Origin: TMED27 sp050633165
Lineage (GTDB): Bacteria > Pseudomonadota > Alphaproteobacteria > Micavibrionales > Micavibrionaceae
Assembly: GCA_050633165.1 (NCBI GenBank)
Contig: JBOEFZ010000082.1
Span: 1-12,414, forward strand
Length of the DNA stretch: 12,414 bases
Reading direction: 5' to 3'
Shown here: piece by piece, positions 1 to 6,701 of the stretch
Layout of the letters: each line of letters opens with the position of its first letter
How positions within the stretch are numbered: the first letter of the stretch is position 1
Notes under the pieces: model-generated
What the model was told of the DNA's origin: nothing
The model's database searches: none
What the model saw: the letters and a program-made list of their open reading frames with translations, nothing else
Translations under genes and position numbers: made by a program

Positions 1-504
1 CATATCATCATCCACCGGATAAAACGCGCCTTTCGCAATCACCTTTCGGTCATGCGTCAAACCATAGCCATCGGGGACATAGCCCAGCCCGACATATAAC
101 CGCTGCGCCGCGCCGTAGCTCGCATCCATACCGACGCCGATACCAACCTGCGCATGCCCCTTATCCCGCGCCAAGCCCTCACAATGCGTAATCATCGCCC
201 GCGCCACACCGCGCCGCCGGAATTTCGGCACTACATTCAAATCCTGTATCTCGCCAATCTCCAAATGCCGGAAATACGCATATTTCGGATTCCACGCCAT
301 CATGCAAAACCCGACATCTTGCGCCTCATAAGACGCAATAAAAACCTGCCGCTGCCCCGCCTCTTGATATTCCAACGTCTTTTCAAAATACCCAACCACC
401 TTCTCCGCCCCCATCTGCGCGGACAAATCATAAAGCACCGCCCAATCATCCCCCGATGCCTGCCGCAAGCTCACCTTTTCAATTTGCACCGAATCATTTG
501 GCAT
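1..504 (-). CDS. GNAT-family N-acetyltransferase (C-terminus outside window)
   Basis: The first 168 codons are open to the window edge, so the C-terminus is missing. The start is the ATG at 504-502, about 10 nt after an AAAGG on the minus strand. The protein opens MPNDSVQIEKVSLRQASGDD and carries the GNAT acetyl-CoA-binding signature: a strand ending IQDLNVVPKF followed by RRRGVARAMI, which fits the family's R/Q-x-x-G-x-G/A loop. Near the visible end comes AAQRLYVGLGYVPDG, the usual GNAT helix and strand where the acetyl-CoA arm ends. Members transfer an acetyl group from acetyl-CoA to an amine, but the acceptor cannot be read from the sequence. The gene is divergent from the exported protein at 520, with 15 bp between start codons. 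The family call is firm and the substrate unknown. Confidence 0.88.
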   Translation of the reverse strand, partial: MPNDSVQIEKVSLRQASGDDWAVLYDLSAQMGAEKVVGYFEKTLEYQEAGQRQVFIASYEAQDVGFCMMAWNPKYAYFRHLEIGEIQDLNVVPKFRRRGVARAMITHCEGLARDKGHAQVGIGVGMDASYGAAQRLYVGLGYVPDGYGLTHDRKVIAKGAFYPVDDDM

Positions 505-519
505 TTTATAAAAACCTTT

Positions 520-921
520 ATGAGATTAACGTTACTTCTACTTTTGCTTTTAACACCTCCCGCCTATGCCGATCAATTCGAATATAAAGGCGGCCTGAAC
601 CATACCTATCTACGCAAAAACCCACCGCCAACCGAACAACCAGCAGCCGAAGGCGAAGAAGCCTCCCCCTCAACACCCACCACAAAAGTCTGGGAAAAAT
701 ACAAAGCCCTCGCCGCCGGACAACCAGAGCAACAGCAAGAGGCAGAAACCACCCAACCACCAACCGCCCCGACCGCACCCGAGCCCCCACAAAAACCAAC
801 TGGTATCACCGCCATCCTAAAACAATACCAAACCAACAAAGCCGGCCGCAGCCAAATGCGCAGCCTGACTATGCAGCGCCCCGAAGCGCCAAAGGTGGAA
901 ACGCCCGTTTCCACCAAATAA
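520..921 (+). CDS. Small Pro/Gln/Glu-rich exported protein, function unknown
   Basis: This is a 133-residue protein. I chose the ATG at 520 because it begins a clear signal peptide: a basic start MR, a run of seven leucines, then TPPAYA before DQF, a good signal peptidase I site at about residue 17. The same frame is open upstream to 154, but that stretch is antisense to the acetyltransferase and reads like shadow sequence. The mature part has a short ordered-looking start (EYKGGLNHTYLRK). A disordered region rich in P, Q, E, A and T follows at about residues 35-90, and then a basic tail with a possible helix (GITAILKQYQ). There are no cysteines and no second membrane segment. I see no Shine-Dalgarno sequence, so translation may be leaderless. 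I do not recognise a family. It could be a periplasmic linker or accessory protein. Confidence 0.7.
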   Translation: MRLTLLLLLLLTPPAYADQFEYKGGLNHTYLRKNPPPTEQPAAEGEEASPSTPTTKVWEKYKALAAGQPEQQQEAETTQPPTAPTAPEPPQKPTGITAILKQYQTNKAGRSQMRSLTMQRPEAPKVETPVSTK

Positions 922-922
922 T

Positions 923-991
923 GTCATCCTGCGGCTCGACCGCAGGATCTTTCTCCATAGCAAAAAGATCCCGGAGCAAGTCCGGGATGAC
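923..991. repeat. GTCAT double-hairpin palindromic repeat, copy 1
   Basis: Two hairpins lie between GTCATCC at the left end and GGATGAC at the right end. Hairpin 1 (926-948) has 9-bp arms ATCCTGCGG/CCGCAGGAT around a CTCGA loop. Hairpin 2 (968-988) has 8-bp arms ATCCCGGA/TCCGGGAT around a GCAAG loop. They are separated by 19 nt. The left end and right end are themselves inverted copies. The element begins 2 nt after the stop of the exported-protein gene and ends 49 nt before ispB. It could act as a transcriptional or mRNA-stability hairpin, but no long T-run follows. It belongs to the same family as the elements at 5003, 5421 and 8213. Confidence 0.8.
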
Positions 992-1040
992 GCTCTTGTT
1001 TTAGGTTGTAGGCTCTTAGCACATATGCTTTAACTCCACC

Positions 1041-2045
1041 ATGGCACAAGAAAAATTAACCCAGCCCGAAAACCCGCTCACTACCCTAAGCGAGCATCTC
1101 ACCGAAGATATGCGGCAGGTGAACAGCGCCATCTTAAACCACATGCAAAGCGACGTGGCGCTAATCCCGCAACTCGCCTCCTACCTCATCGCTGCCGGTG
1201 GCAAACGCATCCGCCCGCTCCTCACTCTCGCCGCAACAGCCATCCACGCCGGAAATATGTCCCGCGCCCACGGCCTCGCCGCCTCTGTCGAGTTTATCCA
1301 CACCGCCACCCTCCTCCACGATGATGTGGTGGATGAAAGCGACCAGCGACGCGGCCAAGACAGCGCCAACCTCATATTCGGCAACCAAGCCTCCGTCCTC
1401 GTCGGCGACTTCCTCTTCTCCCGCGCATTCCAATTGATGACTGCCGATGGCAACCTCGAAATCCTAAAAATCCTCTCCAGCGCCTCCGCCGTCATCTCCG
1501 AAGGCGAAGTGATGCAGCTCACCACCGCCAACAATATCGACACCACATTCGATGAATATCTCGAAGTCATAAAGGCAAAAACCGCCGCCCTCTTCGCCGC
1601 CGCAACCGAAATCGGCCCTGTCATCGCGGGCGCAGACAAAGCCCAACAACAAGCCATGCATGATTACGGCATGTACTTAGGCATAGCCTTCCAAATCGCC
1701 GACGACGCCCTCGATTACGCCGCCGACCAAGCCACCTTAGGCAAAACCATCGGCGATGATTTCCGCGAAGGCAAAATGACCCTCCCCGTCATCCTCGCCA
1801 TCCAAAACGCGAGCGAAGAAGAGCGCGAATTTTGGCAACGCACCTTGGGCAATAAAGACCAAACCGAAGACGACCTCGCCCACGCCCAATCCCTCATCGC
1901 AAAACACGATTGCATCACCAAAACCCTAAACACCGCCCGCGAATATGGCCGCAAAGCGCAAGAAGCCCTAAACACCACCCCCAGCCACGAACTTCGCACT
2001 TTACTGCACGCCCTAATCCCCTATACAATCGAACGGAAAATATAG
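1041..2045 (+). CDS. ispB: Polyprenyl diphosphate synthase (octaprenyl/decaprenyl type)
   Basis: This all-trans long-chain prenyltransferase condenses isopentenyl diphosphate onto an allylic diphosphate to build the side chain of ubiquinone. The protein has 334 residues, close to the usual 320-340. Visible family motifs, in order, are GGKRIRP at 53-59, the first aspartate-rich motif DDVVDE at 94-99 followed by RRG, GEVMQL at 155-160, KTAALF at 180-185, and the second aspartate-rich motif DDALD at 221-225 with GDDFREGKMTLP at 238-249. All Mg-diphosphate-binding aspartates are present. The residues before the first motif are those of the long-chain rather than the farnesyl subgroup, though product length (C40 or C50) cannot be read reliably. 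The ATG at 1041 has no obvious Shine-Dalgarno sequence. The histidine kinase gene starts 21 nt after the stop. Confidence 0.93.
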   Translation: MAQEKLTQPENPLTTLSEHLTEDMRQVNSAILNHMQSDVALIPQLASYLIAAGGKRIRPLLTLAATAIHAGNMSRAHGLAASVEFIHTATLLHDDVVDESDQRRGQDSANLIFGNQASVLVGDFLFSRAFQLMTADGNLEILKILSSASAVISEGEVMQLTTANNIDTTFDEYLEVIKAKTAALFAAATEIGPVIAGADKAQQQAMHDYGMYLGIAFQIADDALDYAADQATLGKTIGDDFREGKMTLPVILAIQNASEEEREFWQRTLGNKDQTEDDLAHAQSLIAKHDCITKTLNTAREYGRKAQEALNTTPSHELRTLLHALIPYTIERKI

Positions 2046-2066
2046 CCGCAAACCCAGAGTGCGCCC

Positions 2067-3509
2067 GTGTCCATCGATAAACTCGAAACAAAAATTCTCG
2101 ACACGGTCGAACGCATCGCCAATATCGGTCATTGGCAATATGACATCGCAAACAATACACTTTTTTGGTCGGACGAAGTCTACCGTATCCACGGCCTTAA
2201 CTTCGATGATTACACCCCAAGCGTAGAAGCCGCCATTGACGCCTACCTCCCCGAGGATCAGGCCCATGTCGAAGCCCTCCTACAACAATCCATCGAAAAG
2301 GCCGAATCCTTTGACTTTCAAAAACGAATCCGCCGCCCCGACGGCGAAGTCCGCTTCATCCACGCCCAAGGGGAGTGCGAGCTGGATTTTGACGGCTCGG
2401 TAACCTCTATCTTCGGCACGATACAAGACCTCACCGAACTCCGCACCCAAGAAGAACTATACGAACTCGCCGCACTTAGTTCCGACGCCGCCATTTGGGA
2501 TTGGGACATCCGTGAAGATACCTTAAACTGGACCGGAAATTCAGGCGAAATCCTCGGCTACACCAACCCAAAAGACCTCCCCAAAACCACGGATCGCTTC
2601 TTCAGCACACTCGTTCATCCCGACGATCATGAGCGCCTGAAAAAAGCATTCGCAACGCACTTCAAAAACCGCAAACCTTTCTCCATCAATATTCGCCTAT
2701 CCAGCGACAAACAAAACTACCGTTGGTTCGCCTCCCGTGCGCAAGCACAATGGAACCAAAATGAACGTGCCATCCGCATGTGCGGCTCGCTTTACGACAT
2801 CACCCCGCTAAAAGAAACCCAAGAAAAGCTCAAACGCTCGAATGACGACCTCTCCCAATTTGCAACCATCGCTGCACATGATTTAAAAGCCCCCCTACGC
2901 GCCATCAGTGGCTTTTTAGAAATTCTGCAATTAAAATATTACAACGACCTAGATGAACAAGCCCATGAATACATTGAATATTCCGTCCGTGGCGCCGAAG
3001 ATATGGAGAAATTGATCGACAATCTTCTAGAATATTCCGGCATCAACGCAGAAGGCCTAAAACATAACGAAATTGATATAGACGACCTGCTTGATCGCAT
3101 CATTAATACCATACCAAACAAATCAAAAAACAAGCATATCACAATCCACCGCACCCCCATGCCAACCATAAAATGTGATGAGCATAAAATTAAACGCGTC
3201 TTCCATAACCTCATTGAAAACGGCATAAAATACTGCGACGCTGCGGCCCCTACCATCCACATAAAACACGAAGAAACCGAAAAAAACTGGCTGTTTTCTG
3301 TGCATGATAATGGAATTGGGATAGACCCGGACAAACATAATGAAATATTCTTAATGTTCAGACGCCTGCACACGAAACAAGACTATAGCGGCACAGGCAT
3401 TGGCCTAGCCATATGCAAACGGATTGTTGAATTGCATGGCGGCGCGATATGGCTTTCATCAAAACCAGGAAAAGGGAGCACCTTCTTTTTCACGGTGCCA
3501 AAAGGATAA
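2067..3509 (+). CDS. Soluble two-PAS sensor histidine kinase
   Basis: This 480-residue kinase has no signal peptide and no membrane segment, so it should sense something in the cytoplasm. The order is: PAS domain 1 at about 15-125 (GHWQYD, then RRPDGEVRFIHAQG, ending in GTIQDLTE); PAS domain 2 at about 135-250 (AAIWDWD, HPDDHERL, ending in LYDITPLKETQ); a short coiled linker; a HisKA dimerisation domain with FATIAAHDLKAPLR, phospho-acceptor His271; and a catalytic ATPase domain with N-box NLIENGIKY (381-389), G1 box DNGIGID (414-420), F-box EIFLMF (426-431) and G2 box GTGIGLAI (442-449). All motifs needed for activity are intact. The start is a GTG; no in-frame ATG is near and the Shine-Dalgarno sequence is weak. 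The H-box resembles phytochrome-type kinases, which fits the Rcp1-like regulator encoded 4 nt downstream. The ligand is not evident. Confidence 0.93.
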   Translation: MSIDKLETKILDTVERIANIGHWQYDIANNTLFWSDEVYRIHGLNFDDYTPSVEAAIDAYLPEDQAHVEALLQQSIEKAESFDFQKRIRRPDGEVRFIHAQGECELDFDGSVTSIFGTIQDLTELRTQEELYELAALSSDAAIWDWDIREDTLNWTGNSGEILGYTNPKDLPKTTDRFFSTLVHPDDHERLKKAFATHFKNRKPFSINIRLSSDKQNYRWFASRAQAQWNQNERAIRMCGSLYDITPLKETQEKLKRSNDDLSQFATIAAHDLKAPLRAISGFLEILQLKYYNDLDEQAHEYIEYSVRGAEDMEKLIDNLLEYSGINAEGLKHNEIDIDDLLDRIINTIPNKSKNKHITIHRTPMPTIKCDEHKIKRVFHNLIENGIKYCDAAAPTIHIKHEETEKNWLFSVHDNGIGIDPDKHNEIFLMFRRLHTKQDYSGTGIGLAICKRIVELHGGAIWLSSKPGKGSTFFFTVPKG

Positions 3510-3513
3510 AACG

Positions 3514-3960
3514 ATGCCAACAAACAACAAACCCGCAGACATCCTTATCATTGACGATAACGAAAGCGATGCAATGCTCATGGAGGAGGCCGTCAAAGAC
3601 ACCGTAATGGCCAACTCAATCAAAATTGTCCATTCCGCCGCCGAAGGCATAAAATACCTCAACCAAGCCGAGGAATACGAAAACGCCCCTCGTCCCGACC
3701 TAATTCTACTCGATCTAAAAATGCCGGAAATGGATGGGCACGATTTTCTGAAAATAATAAAAAACGACCCCCGTTTTCTACACATTCCCATTATCGTCCT
3801 AACAACATCATCAGATAACAACGACATCGCCGAAAGCTATCGCCTCCACGCCAATTGCTATATCGTAAAACCCGTCAACTTCACAAAATTCAAGGCCATG
3901 GTCGCCGTCATCAATGAATTCTGGCTTGGCATAGCGCATTTACCACCAAAAGATAGGTAA
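3514..3960 (+). CDS. Single-domain response regulator (Rcp1-like)
   Basis: This is a 148-residue receiver domain without an output domain. Acidic pocket residues D14 and D15 lie in LIIDDNESD, the phosphorylation site D67 in LILLDLKMPEMDG, the switch threonine at 97/98 in VLTTSSD, and the conserved lysine K119 in YIVKPVNF. The extended loop with ENAPRPD before the phospho-aspartate and the PRFLHIPIIVLTTS sequence are typical of Rcp1-type regulators that pair with phytochrome-like kinases. The ATG at 3514 was chosen over an in-frame upstream start at 3424 because the receiver fold begins here and AAAGGA (3501-3506) sits 7 nt before it, inside the last codons of the kinase. It is almost certainly the partner of that kinase. 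With no DNA-binding domain, it must act through protein contacts. Confidence 0.93.
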   Translation: MPTNNKPADILIIDDNESDAMLMEEAVKDTVMANSIKIVHSAAEGIKYLNQAEEYENAPRPDLILLDLKMPEMDGHDFLKIIKNDPRFLHIPIIVLTTSSDNNDIAESYRLHANCYIVKPVNFTKFKAMVAVINEFWLGIAHLPPKDR

Positions 3961-3966
3961 CCTATA

Positions 3967-5001
3967 ATGGCCTCCTGCTGCTCAAAAAACACAAAAAAAG
4001 GGTTCACCTTTGACCCGATTTTTCACGGAAGTCTTGCGATCATCGTCATTGCCGTGTCTTTATACGCCCTGAATATCGCCCCCGATTGGCTGCACCATTT
4101 CGCCCATACCGTGCTCGACTTCCTCAAAACCGTATGGTGGGGAATTCTCGCCGGCATGATCTTCGTCGGCATCATGAACAAAATCCCGCGCGAATATTTC
4201 GCCCACCTCCTCGGCGATGGAAATTCCAAAACCGGCCTCCTGCGCGCAACGCTCGCGGGCGTCGTTCTCGACCTCTGCTCCCACGGCATCCTCATGGTCG
4301 GCGCAAAGCTTTATGAACGCGGCGCAAGCTACGCGCAAACCGTTGCCTTTCTGGTCGCCAGCCCATGGAACTCCCTCTCGCTCACCATCATTCTCTTCGC
4401 GCTCATCGGCTGGAAACTCACCCTGCTCTATATCGCCGCCTCCGCGCTCGTCGCGCTCACCGCCGGATATGCGATCCAGATTCTCACTCGCAACGGTCGC
4501 CTGCCCGCCAACCCGAACCAACAAAGCATCGACCCGAATTTCAATTTCAAATCCCGCGCCGCCGCCGATTTGAAAGCCGTAAAGTGGGACTTCGCCCTCC
4601 TCAAAGACATCGTAACAGGCAGCACGCACGAACTCCGCATCCTCGTAAAATGGCTCCTCCTCGGCATCATCATCGCCGCCGCAATCCGTACCTTTGTCCC
4701 GCAAGAATTCTTCCAAACCTGGTTCGGGCCTAGCCTCATCGGCCTCTTCCTAACCCTGCTGGCCACCACAATCATCGAGGTTTGCTCCGAAGGTTCCGCC
4801 CCCATCGCCTCGGAAATCGTCAATAATGCGGGCGCAACCGGAAACGGTTTCACCTTCTTAATGGCGGGCGTCTCCACCGATTACACCGAAATGCTCATCC
4901 TCAAAGACACTACAGGCTCCTGGAAAATGGCGCTCGTCCTCCCCCTCGTCACCGTCCCACAAATTTTGGTATTGGGCTACATCATGAACCTAACCCTCTA
5001 A
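3967..5001 (+). CDS. COG0701/ArsP-type permease with cysteine motifs
   Basis: This is a 344-residue polytopic inner-membrane protein with hydrophobic segments at about 22-40, 52-70, 91-112, 123-147, 150-172, 226-243, 255-271, 292-310 and 321-340. Two related halves each carry a cysteine signature: LDLCSHGILMVGAKLYERGAS (Cys104) followed by FLVASPWNS, and EVCSEGSAPIASEIV (Cys273) followed by FLMAGVSTDYTEM. This internal duplication and the C-S-x-G plus FL-x-A pattern match the predicted permeases of COG0701 (YraQ/ArsP/SO_0444 relatives), some of which export organoarsenicals or metal ions. The N-terminus MASCCSK could bind a thiophilic metal. A long hydrophilic loop (about 175-222) joins the halves. 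The gene starts 6 nt after the response-regulator stop, so it is probably co-transcribed. The transported substrate is not determinable. Confidence 0.75.
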   Translation: MASCCSKNTKKGFTFDPIFHGSLAIIVIAVSLYALNIAPDWLHHFAHTVLDFLKTVWWGILAGMIFVGIMNKIPREYFAHLLGDGNSKTGLLRATLAGVVLDLCSHGILMVGAKLYERGASYAQTVAFLVASPWNSLSLTIILFALIGWKLTLLYIAASALVALTAGYAIQILTRNGRLPANPNQQSIDPNFNFKSRAAADLKAVKWDFALLKDIVTGSTHELRILVKWLLLGIIIAAAIRTFVPQEFFQTWFGPSLIGLFLTLLATTIIEVCSEGSAPIASEIVNNAGATGNGFTFLMAGVSTDYTEMLILKDTTGSWKMALVLPLVTVPQILVLGYIMNLTL

Positions 5002-5002
5002 T

Positions 5003-5039
5003 GTCATCCCTCCACTCGCTCCCGCTCGGTCGGAATGGC
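5003..5039. repeat. Short degenerate GTCAT-type repeat
   Basis: GTCATCCC (5003-5010) and GGAATGGC (5032-5039) form imperfect inverted ends (6 of 8 match) around a C/T-rich centre containing CTCGCTCCCGCTCGGTCGG. It begins 1 nt after the permease stop and looks like a decayed or short version of the double-hairpin family. Just beyond it, 5046-5070 reads, on the minus strand, like a piece of the GAACCGCGAATGGACGCGAA type of dispersed intergenic repeat. I recall such sequences from many bacterial genomes but cannot verify that here. Confidence 0.45.
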
Positions 5040-5070
5040 AACATTTTTTCGCGTCCATTCGCGGTTCAAA

Positions 5071-5424
5071 TCACTCACATGGATAATTCTGAAACAACCC
5101 CAACGCCACCGCCGGCGCGGCAATAAACCCATTATGCTGCTTTTGGTTCCGAAAAACATGGCTCGTCACCTGCGCCTGCACCAAATTCATCGGCACATCC
5201 TTGGGCACACAAAAATCAATACTCGGCGCCGTCCCCATGGAACGCAGCAACGCATGATAATCCATCACACCCGCAATATAAGCCTGACACGCAACATGCC
5301 CGCCGGGCGTAAGCTCGCCCCCTGCCTCATCACTAGAGCACATATGCAAAAGATACTGCCCGCTAAACCGCGCGGCATTGGTTGGGGTAGAAAATACTAA
5401 TAAAGAAAACAAAAAGAGCGTCAT
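5071..5424 (-). CDS. Exported four-cysteine protein of Rap1a/Tai type
   Basis: This is a 117-residue protein with signal peptide MTLFLFSLLVFSTPTNA cleaved before ARF. The mature part shows the pattern I associate with the Rap1a/Tai immunity-protein domain: an early cysteine (C29), GxxxACQAYIAGVMDYH (C46), FCVPKDVPMNLVQAQV (C72, the C-x-P-x-x-V segment) and a final ALGLFQNYPCE (C116). Four cysteines suggest two disulfides in the periplasm. True Rap1a proteins neutralise peptidoglycan-cutting effectors, but many genomes carry stand-alone homologues of unknown role, and no effector gene is near. The start is uncertain. The ATG at 5424-5422 lies inside a palindromic repeat (GGATGAC) and gives a clean signal peptide. 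An alternative in-frame ATG at 5511-5509 overlaps the stop of the upstream gene as TGATG and would add 29 residues translated from the repeat. Confidence 0.68.
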   Translation of the reverse strand: MTLFLFSLLVFSTPTNAARFSGQYLLHMCSSDEAGGELTPGGHVACQAYIAGVMDYHALLRSMGTAPSIDFCVPKDVPMNLVQAQVTSHVFRNQKQHNGFIAAPAVALGLFQNYPCE

Positions 5425-5492
5425 CCCGCGACTTGATCGCGGGATCTCATCGTTAAGCAAACAGATACCGCGGTTAAACCGCGGCATGACGC
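5420..5492. repeat. GTCAT double-hairpin palindromic repeat, copy 2 (overlaps gene start)
   Basis: Hairpin 1 (5423-5445) has perfect 9-bp arms ATCCCGCGA/TCGCGGGAT around a CTTGA loop. Hairpin 2 (5465-5487) has 6-bp core arms CCGCGG/CCGCGG around a TTAAA loop, extended by AT/AT beyond one A-C mismatch. The outer ends are GTCATCC on the left and CATGACGC on the right, as in copy 1. On the minus strand the left end reads GGGATGACGCTCTT and supplies the ATG of the Rap1a-like gene. The whole element is open in that gene's frame. Confidence 0.82.
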
Positions 5493-5510
5493 TTATGAGA
5501 AAACGGAACA

Positions 5511-6623
5511 TCACTCTTTCAACTGCCCCAAAATCGCAAAGGGATTATCATCCGGATTAACCTTCGCCTTCGCGCTCATCACCTTCGGCGCGCGGCTCTC
5601 ATTCTTATTTCGCTTGCCTTTCGGCTTCCCCTTAAATTCTTGAGGCTTAGGCTTTTTCTTAAAATCGGGCTTCTTACCAGCGCCCGTTTTCTCGAACGCC
5701 TTGCCCCGCTTCAATCGAAACCAATCCAGCGCCTGCTTCTCCTGTGGCTTAGCCTCACCTTCCGCCGGATTTTCGACCTCACCCCCTTCTAAAACTCCAA
5801 CATTCCCATCTTCCAGAATTCTGACATGCCCCATCGCACCCAAAATCGCATACAGCTCCTCAATCGGGCAACCAAGCCATTCCGCCATCTGATGCTGTGC
5901 CTGAAACTTTCCCTTATCCGCCCCATCGTAAACCGCGCAAATCACACGATCGAGCATATCAATCCGAATAGCCCGCCCACCATAAACCGGATACCCAATC
6001 GATTGATAAAAATCCTTATCAATCAAAGCCTCGTCTACTTTGCAAGACACTAACCCGTCATTCGGAATCCCCACCGCCGGCAAAGCCTTCCCGTGATACA
6101 AACTCCATAGCAAAGCCCGTAAACGCACCGCCGCCGGCTTATTAAGCGCGGGAATAAACACCAATATTGGCCCAAGCCGTATCCGTTTTTTCCGCAAATC
6201 CTTACGCGTTTCCGCATCCAGCTGCGCAATCAAAGCCTCCAGCCCCTCACGCGGTAAAATCCCCATGGCGTCATACACCGCCTGAGCAATATCCTTAACA
6301 ACGCCCTCAATCTCACGGGATGTAGTTTCCTGCTCCTCGCCCTCTTTCGCCTCTCCAACAGGCTCCTCAATCGGCTCAAACATCCGCGCCAAAGGCTCCA
6401 TCACCGACCGCTTATGCGCCTCAAACCAAGCCTCAAGCCGCGCAACCAAAGCCGCCTCATCCGCACCTTTTGCATCCGTAATCTCAAAACCAGGCTGCAA
6501 AACATGCGCCCCCTTCGTAAGGCGCGCAATCACATCCCCAGCCAGCGGATTACTCTCCAACGCCTGAAACGAAACCACGCCATCTTCACTTAAACGAAAC
6601 TGTGTATCTTTTGCATCAATCAT
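5511..6623 (-). CDS. Standalone C-terminal module of alphaproteobacterial helicase (MgpS-like)
   Basis: This 370-residue protein lacks any helicase motor but matches, by pattern, the C-terminal third of the long alphaproteobacterial superfamily 2 helicases annotated MgpS or Suv3-like. It begins with the segment FRLSEDGVVSFQ...VIARLTKG (about 9-38), continues through a helical part (60-145), and has the characteristic IPALNKPAAVRLRALLW (157-173) and FYQSIGYPVYGGRAIRIDMLDRV (205-227). It ends in a Lys-rich tail (about 304-345) and NPDDNPFAILGQLKE, the usual terminus. An acidic insert (EEPVGEAKEGEEQET) lies near 86-100. I chose the ATG at 6623; a TTG at 6659 would add 12 residues of poor sequence. 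The basic tail suggests RNA binding. It is divergent from the exported protein at 6702. It may be a fission product or the remnant of a lost helicase, but the frame is intact. Confidence 0.68.
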   Translation of the reverse strand: MIDAKDTQFRLSEDGVVSFQALESNPLAGDVIARLTKGAHVLQPGFEITDAKGADEAALVARLEAWFEAHKRSVMEPLARMFEPIEEPVGEAKEGEEQETTSREIEGVVKDIAQAVYDAMGILPREGLEALIAQLDAETRKDLRKKRIRLGPILVFIPALNKPAAVRLRALLWSLYHGKALPAVGIPNDGLVSCKVDEALIDKDFYQSIGYPVYGGRAIRIDMLDRVICAVYDGADKGKFQAQHQMAEWLGCPIEELYAILGAMGHVRILEDGNVGVLEGGEVENPAEGEAKPQEKQALDWFRLKRGKAFEKTGAGKKPDFKKKPKPQEFKGKPKGKRNKNESRAPKVMSAKAKVNPDDNPFAILGQLKE

Positions 6624-6701
6624 AGCCGCAGTTTTAGCGCCACGCGCCGCAAAAAACAAATGCTTTCTCTCATCCCCAAAATTTGCTTAACTCCTCCAAT
6701 C

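Noticed and set aside
154..519. Upstream in-frame extension of the exported protein (122 residues)
   Set aside because: It is antisense to the well-supported acetyltransferase, is rich in R/H/P as shadow frames here are, and would bury a clear signal peptide.
1016..1030. TTAGCAC upstream of ispB as a CIRCE half site
   Set aside because: The matching GAGTGCTAA arm at 9-nt spacing is absent.
3953..3965. ATAGGT-A-ACCTAT inverted repeat before the permease
   Set aside because: A 6-bp palindrome overlapping a stop codon is short enough to arise by chance, and no DNA-binding regulator is encoded nearby.
4060..4716. 218-codon minus-strand open frame opposite the permease
   Set aside because: It is shadow sequence with an acidic, motif-free product; the plus-strand permease has membrane segments and paired cysteine motifs.
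5511..6623. Calling the helicase-module gene a pseudogene
   Set aside because: The frame is intact with conserved segments and a normal C-terminus, and no motor-domain remnant lies upstream within the window.
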